A DNA stretch of 64,000 nucleotides from Beverwykella pulmonaria (Eukaryota > Ascomycota > Dothideomycetes > Pleosporales > Melanommataceae), in the NCBI GenBank assembly GCA_001599595.1, contig BCHH01000015.1, forward strand, positions 128,914-192,913. The letters run 5' to 3'. Numbering within the stretch: position 1 is the stretch's first letter; each line of letters begins with the position of its first letter. Shown one piece after another: positions 44,150 to 55,824 of this stretch. The position numbers and the translations under genes are program-made. The notes below the pieces were generated by a model. It was not told the DNA's origin, ran no database searches, and worked only from the letters and a program-made list of their open reading frames with translations.

Positions 44150-46096
44150 CGCTCGGTCAACTACGGCAAAGTTTCACAATGGGAGCTGACGGCGATGACG
44201 CTGCAACACTTCTAATCGCCAATCTAGACGTCTGCTTTCCCTCGGTAGTCGCTCAATGCGGACGACATGTCACTTGTCAGTGTTTCGGGAGGGATGGCGG
44301 TGGCGGGGCAGAGCTCCCAAAGCTAGCTGCTTGTGGGGTGCTTGCCTCGAAATTCAAATCTTACAACCCACAGCGGGGCCGCTCAGTCAATCACCGTGTC
44401 TCTCTGCGCACCGCACGGCTGCAATGGGACAGCGCTGACGCTGTGGTGGAGCCTACGTTCTTGCATAGTAATCCTTTTTACCTCTGATTACATGGCGAGT
44501 ACAACGGCCAGAGGCGGTGAAACCTGACTCGCAGCAGCCGAGTCGTCTCTCTCTCTCGCGGACAAATCCAGCCAGTGCAGAGAACAGAACGAACTTGTTC
44601 ACAGCGCGCTGCTTCGGCCAGCAGAACCTCTGGTGGGGAGCTCGACAGGGATGCCGCCACCATCGGGAAGGTGGAAGACTTGTTGTTTCAGGCGGCCCGC
44701 AGGGGTAACAATGGGAGTATAGAAGGCCAGCAGCAACCAGAATCAGATTGGGTGAGCGTTGGGGAGGAAAGATGACGTTCGGGCAACGTTCGCTTTGAGT
44801 TTGAAGACGCGCTAGCACGTGGTCAGCCACCCCTCATTCGCCCTTGGCCTGCTTACTGCAGCCATGCAGCTCTATCGTTCATCCTCATCCTCACAACTAA
44901 CCTCATCTCGCCCTCCTCCCCTGGCCGATAAGGGTCCAAAGCGAGAATCGTCTCATCGCCTGTTACTCACTAACGGCTGCTGCTCGCCGCACGTGATCTC
45001 TACATTTGCCTATTAGCAAAACCCGGGGGAGCTCCAATTCTCCCACCTGGCCACTTCGCTAAACATATTAACCAGCGCAACATGCTAACAATAGCCCGCC
45101 CCAGTCTCTATCCGCGCCCACTTCAGGTCGAAAAGCGCAATTGGGCCCTCAGACAGCTCCACAGGCATGCGTTCGTAATTGCTTGCCCAACAGAACCCGC
45201 AAGCACAGTGTGCAGCACAGGGGAAAAAAAATAAGAGTCGGAATTCAATATGGGCCGTGATGAAGGATACGAAGTCTGGGAACCTGCATCTCGAGTCGGC
45301 AAGACCGTTCTGCTAATTGGAACTTTAATCATTCCCGCCTCTCGCTAAAAGGCATCAAGCTTCTCTGATCCCGGGGTGCAATCAACCGTCGCCATTCAGA
45401 CCATGACCTCGACCACGTCTTCCAATATATTCCATAGAGTGCTCGACTCTTTCGAGCCCGTGGATCTTCTATCACGTTGCGGCGGCGTCGTCTCGCGAGC
45501 TATTTTTGGCCTCGTCCGTCCCATCACTTCACCATTTCCTGGGCCTGCCCCAGCCCGCCCCAGCTTTATCAGTGTTCTAGAGCCAACGTGTTCTCTACGC
45601 CCTCGAGTTTCCTTCCACTTCTCGTTTGGTGGCCCCGTGTACGTCTGCACCAGCAATTTCGGCGGCTCTAGTCCGTGGCAAAGAGTACCAGGTTCGCATT
45701 TTCCCGCCAAGAGCCGACGGCCTGGTTGTTGCTCTCGACGGCAAACAATGTGCTATTTTTTGTCCTACTGGACGACAGATCCATCAATTCACCAATAGCG
45801 GTAGACTTCCAAACGGGCCGTAGGACCGTGCCTTCTCCAAACCCTCTCGAGCGTTCGTGAACAATCTACAGCGTTGGGGATCGTGATGCGCCTCTCGTAC
45901 CGGGAGAATGCTTCAACATTTAAACTGAGCGTTGCTCCCTTCCTTTCTTGTTCGTCCCCACATCAAGCTCGCCACCTCCATATCAAGACCTCCATCTTTC
46001 GAGTTCAAGATACTCTCTAAGATTATATATATATTGCCTTCCTTTTGCTTCTAGTCTCTCGAATATCAGAACCAAGACGCTCACCACATCACCAAC
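44150..46096. other. 1.9-kb intergenic region
   Basis: Upstream of the aldehyde dehydrogenase promoter and upstream of the DUF4360 gene. Open frames of 60-140 codons overlap in several frames between 44450 and 45860 without motifs. A TATATATATAT run at about 46024-46034 is a likely TATA region for the gene starting at 46097, followed by a C/T-rich leader. Confidence 0.45.
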
Positions 46097-46833
46097 ATGA
46101 AGTATACATTCACCGCTCTTGCCCTTGCGGCCCTCTCCTTTGCTAGCCCTGTTCCTGACGCCATCGCCTCCGCCCCGGCCTCCTTCAAGATCGCTAGCGT
46201 CATCTCCGGCGGCTCGGGATGTCCCCAGGGCTCCATCGACATTGACTACACCGATAGCCGAATTCTACCCATCTGTAAGACCTCGCCCTATATCCCATTA
46301 CATAATCTATAGGCAAACAGATTCTGATGCAAAGCAATCAGACTTCAGCAACGACTTCACCGCATCCGTCGGACCCACTGTTGCCGCAGATCAATCTCGC
46401 AAAAACTGCCAGATCGGCATCACCCTGCAGTACACTCCCGGCTACCAGTACGCCGTGTACAGCGCCGACTATGTTGGCTACGGCGATTTGGATGCGGGCG
46501 TCAAGGGCGTTGTCAAGACAAACTACTATTTCTCCGGATACACCAACCAGGTACATCTTTCCTTGCTAACTGTGCTATCTAAAGGGTAAATGCTTATAAA
46601 CATGTCAGGTTTCCTCTTCCCTCGCCATCCAAGGCCCCTTCACCGGCCGCTACACGAAGCACGACGACGTAGCGCTATCCGTCTGGTCGCCCTGCGGCAG
46701 CGAGACGGCTCTGAACATCAACTCCGAGGTTTCCCTGACACCCATGGGAAGCGCGGCGAGTGGCACGCTCGTTGCTACCAAGGAGAGCGCGAGGTTCTCG
46801 CATACTGTCTATGTCAAGTGGAGACAGTGCTAG
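46097..46833 (+). CDS. Secreted DUF4360 protein, three exons
   Basis: Predicted 203-residue small secreted protein. Exons 46097-46274, 46342-46550 and 46609-46833; introns 67 and 58 nt. Signal peptide MKYTFTALALAALSFASPVP. DUF4360 (PF14273) landmarks: SVISGGSGCPQGSIDIDY, NDFTASVGPTVAADQSRKNC, ITLQYTPGYQYAVYSADY, GYGDLDAGVKG, IQGPFTGRYTKHDD and SVWSPCGSETALNINSE. Four cysteines at conserved places suggest two disulphides. The family is common in secretomes of plant-associated fungi, animals and bacteria; its function is unknown. A TATA run about 65 bp upstream suggests strong, regulated expression. Confidence 0.9.
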
Positions 46834-47407
46834 GCGGATAGCAGAAACGCGATCAAAAACCCGTGTGTAGGGGAGATGAGGCGTGAGATTTTAGTTCTAG
46901 AATATTTTTCCCCTTTTGCTGCAATACCCGAATTTTATTCAAGCAAAAATATGTGCAAGAAGATGGACGTGATAAAAAGTGACCGACCTGGTCCAACGTA
47001 CACCGTGCACTGAACACATCTATCCGTCCCATCTAACTCCGTTTCTGCCTTCTACCTTCTCTGACACAAAAAAACGCGTTCCATCGTCGGACCTCGCCGT
47101 CTCCCTACTCCACAAACCAAACCAAGTCACCTCATCCACCCCCACAACTGGGCCGCGATCCGAGACGTCCACAAAAGCTTTCCTGTGCGTTTATATTGCT
47201 AATATCTAAACCATCCCGCTACCTGGTCCAAATCCCGTCCATGCATTTTCTCCAGGATATATATTTTCTATTTTAAACCCCTCCGTATAGTGCGTGCTGC
47301 GGAGCCCAATGCAAGTACAAATGCGGGGAGGAAAACCCAGGCAAAAACAGTATAAGTGCATAGTACAGTGCATAAATACAATCCTACAGTGCGCGTCTGT
47401 CTATTGC
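46834..47407. other. Convergent 3' spacer
   Basis: Between the stop codons of the DUF4360 gene and the ABC transporter gene, about 570 bp. No gene recognised. Confidence 0.4.
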
Positions 47408-49991
47408 CTACCGCATCGAGGTAGGCGAGACGCTACCGTCGCGCTCCTCGTCCACATCCCTTTCCTCACCCTCATTACCCCCATTTTGGTCACTCTCCTC
47501 CTCCTTCTCCTGGTATGCTGGTGGTCCCAGCTCATCCCCACCCTCAACCCACACCTTATTCAGCTCATCCTCAATCTCTTGCCTCCTCGTCTTCCACTCC
47601 TCGACCTTCGCAAGACGTTCTCTGAGCTCGGCGAGTTCTTTCTCGACGCTCGATTTCTCGCTCTCAGTGCCAATGCGTTGGAATTCCCATTCTTCGCCGT
47701 GGGCGCCGAGCCCAAGGGTTAGTGTGAAGGTGTGGTACCGTTTGAGGGACGCACGGGTTGAGATGGTTATTAGTGCTGTGGGGCATAGTCAGCACAGGCT
47801 CTCAAAAGTAGCGGTATGGAGATGAGGGGGCAAGGAAAAAGAACTGACTTATGCCCTTCGCCTTAGCCCGTTCATACAACAGGCCTTCCACATCGCTAGA
47901 CACGGCACTCGTAGCCTCATCCAGAAACGCATAGCGAGGCTCATGATACAGCAGTCTGGCAATGCCAATTCTCTGCTTCTCGCCTCCACTGAATACATCT
48001 TTCCATACTTTCTTGGTGTCCCAGCCGCCCTCTCGATCAGGAATGTATCCTAGCTTTGCTTCTTCGAGAACTTGGCTGAGTTCGTAGTCTCGACGTCCCG
48101 CGTCTTTCATATCAACCTCGGTGTGTGGGTAGATGACCTGGTCGCGCAGAGTGCCGGTACTAAGGTATGGGCGTTGAGGCAGGAACATGATGCCGTCCTG
48201 GCCCGTGGAGCGGGGTCTACTTACCAGCCCACGATATGTGGGCCACAGTCCTGCAACGATGCGGGATACGGCGCTCTTTCCGACGCCGTTGGGACCAGTG
48301 ATAAGCAGATGCTCGCCGGAATGCACGATGAACGAGAGAGACTCGAGAAGTTCGTCGCCTCCCATGGGAAATAAGGCGGGAGCAACGACGGGGACATGTT
48401 CAAGTCGAAGACCGTCAAAGCCCTTGTGAACTGTGCCTTGGATGTCGGAGAGCGAATAGAGTTCAGGTCGTGTGCCGGGAAGTGGATAGTACGCGTCGGC
48501 ATGGACGCGGTGAAGTGTACTAATCAGTGTGTATACGCGAGACGTGTATCCTGCGAGTTCGGACAGATCCTTGATCGAGTACATCATTCGACCACCGGCG
48601 TCGGCAAGTGACAGCATGAGTCGCTTGTTAGTGATGAAGTCTTTCATCCGGTTGCGTTCCCGATGGGAACGTTCTCCGCTGCTTCCAGCCAACTCTGAGC
48701 CGCCGCCTCGTCCTCCCCATGCTGGTAAGAATACAGGGAGTGATGTGATGAGATAACCAAATGCGGACCACGAGTACTTCAACACAAAGTCTTCAAGCAT
48801 GTTATACCGGATCTTCAAGCTATAGATGCCTTCCATCCAATGTTTCAGCTCTTTGAATCCCTTGTCCAAGAAATGCTTCTCCATCTGGTCACCGCCGTAA
48901 AATGCGACCTCTTCGGCATTCGCTATGAGACGGGAATGGAGGGCGCGGAAGTCGCCTTCTCTGCGGCCTTCTACGGCTTTGAGTTTACCAAACGGAGGAG
49001 ACAGCCTTCGAAGAATGGTCGCCGTCAGGAAGTAATTTCCGAAAAGCCCAGTCAGCGCCAGCGGACCAAGAGATTGGACCAGTTGGTAGTTGAACACACA
49101 TATGTCCACGAACGGCTTTCCCAGCGAGGAATACAGCGACGCTGCCGATGCGCAGAACAGTGTCAGGTCCTGCGTGATGAATTGATCCGCACCTAGCCCG
49201 ACACCACCATCCATATTCGAAAGCTTGTAGTAGTTGAGGTGGTCGTTGAGATACAAGTCGTGAATGTACCGTGTAAGGCGGGTGCGGAAAGCGATTGAGA
49301 CTTTGGACTGCAAGAACTTGATCATCGCATTCGTGTACGATGAGAATGTCCCGACTCCCAGCCACTGCACGATGCCCCAGAGGAAGGCCTTGCCATTGCC
49401 GGCCACCAGGTCTCGCACAATCTCTCCGTCTAGCCGTGCAACGACGAGCGAGAGATATGTCCGCAGCATCAAGAAGACGCTGTGGCTGACGAGAAGCCCT
49501 GTTTCCTTGCTATTCCATCGCGGTATCATTATATTTAACAAGCTGAGGAATTGGTGGAGGAACGCGAGGTTCAAGCCAGGCTTCGTCTGGGGTGGGGGAG
49601 CTTGCGGATTGCTCCCATCGGCCATGCGCGCCGCGCGCGGAGGCTGGAGGAAGAGGCGACGGTGGGCATCGAAGGTAGTCTGTTTCGTAGGGTAGATGAC
49701 GACCTTGGACGTGGAGTCGCGGTACGGAACGTAGATGGTCCTCGAGCCGTCCTTGCCTCTCAACCCCGAATTCCTGCGCAGGAGCCGTCGCCCTGTTTCC
49801 TTCTCCGCGCGCCATTTTCTATACCATCGGCTTCCGCCATATGCAGAGCCAATTATCGCGAGGGCGAGTGTGATGGTGGAGACGAGCTTGGTGAACTTCG
49901 AGGCCCTGGAGACGCGGGATCGGAGGATTGCGACATAGCGGCGGTAGAGTTCCAGCAGTGGATCATGTCGAAGAGTTGATTGTACAGCCAT
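47408..49991 (-). CDS. Peroxisomal long-chain fatty acid ABC half-transporter (ABCD family, Pxa1/Pxa2-like), two exons
   Basis: Predicted 836-residue ABC half-transporter. Exon 1 is 49991-47849, the 73-nt intron 47848-47776 (GTCAGT..CAG), exon 2 47775-47408. ABCD-family transmembrane region: LNLAFLHQFLSLLNIMIPRW, SVFLMLRTYLSLVVARLDGE, the EAA-like segment NAEEVAFYGGDQMEKHFLDK (about 358-377) and YSIKDLSELAGYTSRV. Nucleotide-binding domain: Walker A GPNGVGKS (566-573), signature FSGGEKQR (from 667), Walker B YAFLDEATSA (D691, E692). After splicing, KGITLITISTRASLKRYH supplies the switch region, where a His is usual. A Glu-rich coiled-coil tail (about 100 residues) follows. Such proteins dimerise in the peroxisome membrane and import acyl-CoA for beta-oxidation. 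Which of the two yeast subunits it matches is not certain. Confidence 0.92.
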
Positions 49992-50389
49992 CGTGGGCTA
50001 TCGGCGTCTCCCGGGAGAGAGATGGCATCGGGCAATACAAGATGGCGGCGGAGGACGAGGTCGATGCTTGGTGACAGGCTTATGCTGTGCTCAATGGGAC
50101 GGCGTGGAGACAACCGTGCCTTCTGATTTCCTTGCTAGAATCGCATGGGTGACTAGAAGCTACATGTAGCAAAGGTTAGGAAGTATTCCGGTCTGTCATG
50201 TGTGTGTTGATGTCTATGAAGCCCGTAACGATGCCACATGCGGGCGTGAATTGGAGCCGAGGCATGTGAGAAAGCCTCGTGACGCCACCACCACCACCAC
50301 CACTGGAAGCATGCAACTTAGTAAGCATATAAGGAGCAACACACGGCTCAGAAACTGGTATTGATATTATTTGACAGGTAACAATCATA
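49992..50389. other. Spacer with an (ACC)n microsatellite
   Basis: About 400 bp between the ABC transporter start and the NOC2 stop. It contains an ACC/CCA trinucleotide run at about 50285-50303. No gene recognised. Confidence 0.5.
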
Positions 50390-52801
50390 CTACTCGTCGT
50401 CTTCCTCCGAGTCGTCGTCAATCAAGTCGATCTCGTCCTCATTCTCGTCCCCGGAGTCAACAAAGTCCCCCGCATTGTCCACAGCATCTTGCTCCTCGGC
50501 CTGCTTGCGCTTTTTGTCGTCCGTCTTCCTCGCGGCTTCCAACATCTTTGCCTTTTGTTCCCTGGTTTTCCTCTGTCCGGTAACGTACGCGCCCAGCGGG
50601 CTCTTTTCCCATTCGACATCCTTGAGGAAGCCTTCGACGCCCGCTCGATCATTTGGTGCAAAGTCGACCTTTGCCCTCTTCTCCTCGATCCACTTGGTGT
50701 TTGTCTCGAGCTTCTGAACTAGCAGTGCTATTGCAGAATTGATCTTGGCATTCCGGTTACCGCTGTTCTTCTTCGACATGGCCTTCACCCAGCGCTTTAG
50801 CATGACAATCACGGGCAATGCCAGCTCGGGAAAAGCAATGTTCTTGGCCCAGAGAACAAAGAACTCGGAAAGTAGCTCTGCTACTTGCTCGCCAACCCCA
50901 TCTTGATAAACTCTTGTCCGTAGGTATGCCTTGGGCGCTCGAATCGACGTGTTGAATTCCAGGACTTTCAGTGTGCTCGGCTTCGGTAGCTTCTTCATCT
51001 CCGCAGAGCTTAGCACCTCGACCAGAGCCGGCGCAAGTGGTATATATGTCAAGGTAGCGGCTGATATCCGGAGGAGAGATCTGATCAATTGGAAGCGGAG
51101 GGGGAAGTATTGCGCAGTCGGAATCAAACGCATAGCCCCGAGAGTGACTTGGACGATTGGATATATGAGTGGCCGCAGTGGTGACTCTTTGCCGGATTCA
51201 GCCTCCCGTAGTGACTCACAATGCGCCGAAACCACTCGCGACCAAAAGTCCAAGGAGTGGACGTACTGCCAGTTGTAGACAGTTTTGTACGAATCTTTGG
51301 TCTTGTTGGTGATGCTGGAACGTAGATGGACGGCAAGCTGCCGTATAAAGGCAAACCCCGTAGTGTATCCAACGCTAGGCTCAAGGCCCCAGAGTTCTGA
51401 AGCCGTGTTCTTCATCAAGTTGATGCCCTGAATGTTGTGCACGGTCGTATTCCGGGCGCCCTTGATGAGGCCCTGGTATGTCTGCTTCAAGACAGCTTCC
51501 TTAATGCCAGAATCGGCAATGAGAACCAAGCGCCGCAGGACCAAGAAAGCAGACAGCCGAGTGGCTTCGGTGTTGGCAGAATCTGCCCATACGGACGAGA
51601 CAATTTTTGTCACTTCCCGTACGATTTTCTTGAAGGACAGAATGTATGGTAATAGGGAGAGGATCGACTCTAGAGTCATCCGAAGCGTGGACGCATCGGA
51701 AAGGTTCTCGAGAAGATGGTGCAGAGAAACTGTGTGCGATTTAAGGAGCGGAGTCAGTGTGCGGAATTTCTTCGAGTCGGTAGACAGGCGCCTGTTCCTG
51801 TTAATCGATGGTCGATTCGTACCATTCAACTGACTTACACTTTGCCCGAAGCGGATTCCTTCACGGGTAGATGATGCTGGAGCACTCTCGGTATTTGCTG
51901 GAGGGCTGTAACGAGAACCTCGTGATAGGCTATTTCAAGTTAGTCGCCATGTGGCTGGTACAAAGGAGTTGAAAATACCATTTGGATCAGAGATGGAGTA
52001 CTTGTACGTCTTCCCGCCATCATCATTCAGATGTGCTGCGGCACGGAAGGCAAGCGCCACTTCCTTCATGGCCCTCAACGAGTAGGCCGTCTCCATTGAC
52101 AATCTCCATTTCTCGATAATCTTTGTTGTGACCTCTTTATCACCTGATTCTTCTTCTTCGTCTTCGTCTTCGTCTTCGTCTTCTTCGTCACTTTCGACTT
52201 TCGAAGCCTTGGCCGACTTCTGCTTCTTCCGCGGTGTCTTTTCGTCCTCGCTCGCGCTGAGCGCATCCATCTCTTCCAGGTCCGCGTCCTCCGCAAAGTC
52301 GAGAAGTTCGGCGTCGTTGTCCTTTAGGTATTTGTAAAACTCGGGGTCTTTATCCGCGAGCGCTGCGAGCTGTTCTTTGTGAGCCTCGGCGTCATCGCCC
52401 GAGTCGCTGTCAGGACCAGACTCGTCTGCGCCGGGTTCCGCCTCGGCCATTTCTTCGTCTGAGTCCGACGCTCCGTCTTCTTCAATGGGTGTGCGCTTTC
52501 GCTTTCCCGTCTTCGGCTTCCCCCCGCTCTTTTTCGCCATTTCTGGGAGCTGGAAGCCGCCCTGGAAGAACTGGTCCATGGACATTTCCCCAAGAGACTC
52601 GTCGGCCCCCTCCTTGCTCTTGGGCTTTTTTCCACCATCGATTTCTACGCCATTGGCGGGCTCGTTGTCTTGTGCTCGGCGCTGCTTGCGCTTTGCCTTA
52701 ATCTGCTGCTTCTGCTTGATCTTCCCTACGACTTTGCGGCTTTTGAGGACGTCGTGCAGGCGGTTCTTCTCGAACTTCTTCGTGGACTTGGAGGGCGGCA
52801 T
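50390..52801 (-). CDS. noc2: NOC2 nucleolar complex protein, three exons
   Basis: Predicted 773-residue ribosome biogenesis factor. Exons 52801-51979, 51929-51839 and 51797-50390; introns 49 and 41 nt. The N-terminus is lysine-rich (MPPSKSTKKFEKNRLHDVLK) with nucleolar-type basic runs, then a long Asp/Glu/Ser region including an uninterrupted acidic run at about residues 208-220. The Noc2 domain follows: SLRAMKEVALAFRAAAH, SDPNAYHEVLVTALQQIPRV, GLIKGARNTTVHNIQGINLM, LEPSVGYTTGFAFIRQLA, NWQYVHSLDFWSRVVSAHC and LRPLIYPIVQVTLGAMRLIP. The C-terminus ends in another acidic tract. Noc2 pairs with Noc1 and then Noc3 to move pre-60S particles from nucleolus to nucleoplasm. Head to head with VPS28, 229 bp apart. 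Confidence 0.95.
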
Positions 52802-53030
52802 CTTGGGGTGTTTTCGGCTCCTCGTTCGCCGCGGGATCGAGGTGGACGGGTGCGTGGTGCGGCTTGCATGGCCAAAGTTTGTGCTCGAAAAAGTTCACCT
52901 CGCGCCAAGATTTCGGATTCTGGTCCGAGCTTGCGCGCTAGCCATTCGCCGGAGCGAATGCAGGCACAGGCGACCGAACGATGCTGGCTTGACACGCGCG
53001 AAGCTCTCGAGCCTCTCATCACCAAGCATC
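52802..53030. promoter_or_regulatory. 229-bp bidirectional promoter (NOC2 / VPS28)
   Basis: GC-rich, no TATA box evident. It separates the divergent start codons of two housekeeping genes. Confidence 0.55.
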
Positions 53031-53851
53031 ATGTACGGGAACCGGCAGCTGGCCTACGCGCCCACGCCCTATATCCCGCGGTCTGCGCTGTCCGCGACCA
53101 TCAATCTTGATGAAGTACGCTCCCTCTCCCCGCCACGAGCTCCTCACAGTGGACCTGACGTGCCCCTCCTAGGAAGTGAAGCTGTTTACGACGAGCACCG
53201 AGCGAGACCTCTACGACTCTTTGGCCGAAATATACAGCATCATCATCACTATTGACGCGCTCGAGAAAGCCTACCTCAAAGACTCCATCACCGAGGACGA
53301 GTACACCGACACCTGCAGCAGGCTACTGAAGCAGTACAAGTCGAATTTGGCCGACGAAAGCGTAGCGCGGGCATTTGGCGACCTGGAGACGTTCAAGCGA
53401 GAATGGGATGTGTGTGGCGCTGTCCTATTGCTCCGTGAATCGCGCTGATCGAGCTTCGTAGATGGAATGCCCCAGGGCAACAGAGCGCCTCCGAGTCGGT
53501 ATACCCATCACGATTGAACAAGGGCCGTCGCATCAGCATGCTTCTCAAGGCGAAAACGCAGATGCTACCCTTATCGTCAATGCCACGGAGAGCTTCATCA
53601 CTCTCCTCGACGCCATCAAGATCGGCTTGCTCGAAAAGGACACGCTCCATCCCCTCACCGTCGAGATCATCCAGGCCGCCAACAAGGTCACGGATAAGGA
53701 GTTCGAGAATAAAGGAAAGATCGTGCAGTGGCTCATCACGCTCAATCAGATGCGGGCTGCAGAGAAGCTGAGCGACGACCAGGCTCGGGAATTCCAGTTC
53801 GACATGGAGCAGGCCTATTATGGCTTCAAGGCCACGCTTAAGAAAGAATGA
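53031..53851 (+). CDS. vps28: VPS28, ESCRT-I subunit, three exons
   Basis: Predicted 236-residue protein. Exons 53031-53114, 53173-53409 and 53462-53851; introns 58 and 52 nt. It begins MYGNRQLAYAPTPYIPRS. The N-terminal core-binding helices follow: EVKLFTTSTERDLYDSLAEI, YSIIITIDALEKAYLKDSI and YTDTCSRLLKQYKSNLAD. The third exon starts at MECPRATERLRVGIP, the conserved MDCPxAxxRLxxGVP motif. The C-terminal four-helix bundle, which binds ESCRT-II and downstream factors, runs to the end of the protein and includes ESFITLLDAIKIGL. Vps28 joins Vps23, Vps37 and Mvb12 in ESCRT-I to sort ubiquitinated cargo at endosomes and, in fungi, supports ambient-pH signalling through the Rim/Pal pathway. Length is normal. 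Confidence 0.96.
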
Positions 53852-54183
53852 ACTCCCGAGTCTCCGTCGCAGATCTACATGGCCAGCCTCCTTGATACCC
53901 CTCGTGCCATTCGTCGCCTTTGCTCGAGCATTTTTCGTTCTTGACAACAGCGACTTGACTACAGAGGTAGGAGCTAGTATGCATATGCCCAGTAACTGCT
54001 ACATGCATGCCATGTTGAGCCTCGACCAGGCTGTGAGTATCGCGCGCCTGTGATGGTCTTGGTCGTCACAGTTCGCTTTTCTCTGGCGCACGGACCACAC
54101 CGGCTTTCTCTCTGTAACACCTACCTCCATCCCACCCGCATTTATCTGTGTTGAAGCCGCATGGACCATGCACGTCACCCAAA
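53852..54183. other. Intergenic spacer
   Basis: 3' flank of VPS28 and promoter of the methyltransferase gene, about 330 bp. Nothing recognised. Confidence 0.4.
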
Positions 54184-55377
54184 ATGTCGGTGTTAGACGG
54201 TATGTGTTCTTGAATTCGTATCTTACCGCGCATCCTAGCTCTTGACGAAAAGTCGTCTTGCTGGCCTAGAACTTGCGGTTCAGCCAAGAGAATCATTTTG
54301 GAAGGAGTGCATGCTAACACAGTTATAGTGCTAGACCTACCGCAACTCTACAAAAAGCCCTCCGCCGAAGCCCTCCTCGAAACTCTCGTGTTGCTCACGT
54401 CGGCGCCGCCGTCATGGGAAAGCAGTGAGGATGGATCGCGCAAAGTCAAAAGGGCACAAGCACAACCCAAAGCCGTTCAAATAAGTCCCGAAGGAGTAAC
54501 GAGATACCTCACAAGCATCGTGAGCAGCGATCTGCGGTGGATACCGGACGACGAAGTCAAAGAAGAGATATGGAACCAGGCCAGCGCTCGATTGAGTGAA
54601 CGGTCAGGCCGGACAGCCATGGGCGCTATGTCCCGAAAATTCCGCATTCCCTCGCCGACGGGCTCATTTGAGCTCACCATACACGAGCCTACAATGCTAG
54701 GGGACGACTTGGGCCTCAAAACTTGGGCCGCTTCCTATCTTCTGGCCAAGCGTTTACACACGTTCAATCTCGTACAGGTCAGCAATCTACAGAGACTCAA
54801 AGTTCTAGAACTAGGCTCCGGCACGGGGCTAGTAGGGCTAGCGATGGCTGGTCTTGGAGCTGCTGACGTTGTGCTCACCGACCTGCCCAGTATATACCCC
54901 AATCTCGCGCGCAACGCTCAGGACAATTCCGAGGTTGTGCAGCAGAAGGGCGGTTCCACCCGAAGTGGTGTGCTGGATTGGACTACTCCTACCTCTCTCT
55001 GGGTTTTCCCAACGGGCGCTTCCGACGCAAGCGACGCAGGTGTTGAAATCCAGGACAAATTTACGTTAATACTGGCCGCCGATTCACTTTATTCGCCTGA
55101 GCATCCTCGCATGCTTGTTGATAGTATTGCAGAGTGGCTATCCGACGACATGGAGTCGAAAGTAATCGTCGAGTTCCCTTATAGGGATGCCTATCTGCCT
55201 GAGATTGACGAGTTCCGCAAGCACATGGGAGGGATTGGTTTGCATATTCTGGAAGAAGGTGAAGAGAACGGCTACGATGACTGGGGAGGGTCCGGAGAAA
55301 CTGGAGATGAGGACGATAAGGGTCTGGTGACTTGTTGGTGGTCTTGTTGGGGAAGAGACGTCCAAAAGCCATCGTGA
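54184..55377 (+). CDS. Family-16 (METTL21-like) lysine methyltransferase-type protein, two exons
   Basis: Predicted 354-residue SAM-dependent methyltransferase. Exon 1 encodes only MSVLD plus one base (54184-54199), then a 129-nt intron 54200-54328 with branch GCTAAC and acceptor TATAG, then exon 2 54329-55377. This start restores MSVLDVLDLPQLYKKPSAE. The alternative, an in-frame ATG at 54298 within the intron, is less likely. Motif I is LELGSGTGLVGLAMAGLGA, then VVLTDLPSIYPNLARN (motif II/acidic loop). LILAADSLYSPEH is the post-II region that replaces the DxxY motif of this family. An acidic insert lies near the C-terminus. Yeast relatives (Efm2, Rrg1) modify translation factors or act in mitochondria maintenance; the exact orthologue is not settled. 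Confidence 0.85.
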
Positions 55378-55824
55378 AAAAAAAAGCGCTCGGCACAGGC
55401 AAATATCACGCCTCTCGAAAATATCAGCTGTTCGTGGGGGCGCTGTTCTTCATCTTGAATCGTCCTACATCTATTGGCTTTTAGTCATGGAACATGGCGG
55501 CGGCATTCAAACTAGTGAGATCGGTGCATACGATAAACCACGATAGACCATAGACGTCCATAGAAGGTCGGATAATATGTACGGCTAAATGCTTATTCTC
55601 CTGCAATGGATTCTCGTCCCTCGCCGAAAGCGGCTCGCCGCGGGATAGCTCTCCACGAGCTTGGAGCTTAACACAGTATTTGGTCATCGCGCTTCCCGGC
55701 CCCTCAAGCTCAGTCTATATTTTCAATGACATCGTGCCTCTGTTTCCGACACCTCTTTCCATCCAAATCTAAAAGCTCAGAGACACCAGAGCAACAGGAG
55801 CAGCAGCAGCAAAAGAAATCAAAT
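55378..55824. other. Intergenic spacer and xylitol dehydrogenase leader
   Basis: The ATG at 55726 is in frame with the xylitol dehydrogenase exon 1 and would add a 33-residue Gln-rich extension. It is treated here as 5' leader. Confidence 0.45.

Noticed and set aside
45376..45798. 140-codon plus-strand open frame
   Set aside because: No homology recognised; overlapping frames of similar length on both strands suggest chance.
54298..54328. Alternative start of the methyltransferase at the ATG 54298
   Set aside because: The region has branch and acceptor signals, and the upstream mini-exon MSVLD gives a natural N-terminus; kept only as a less likely option.
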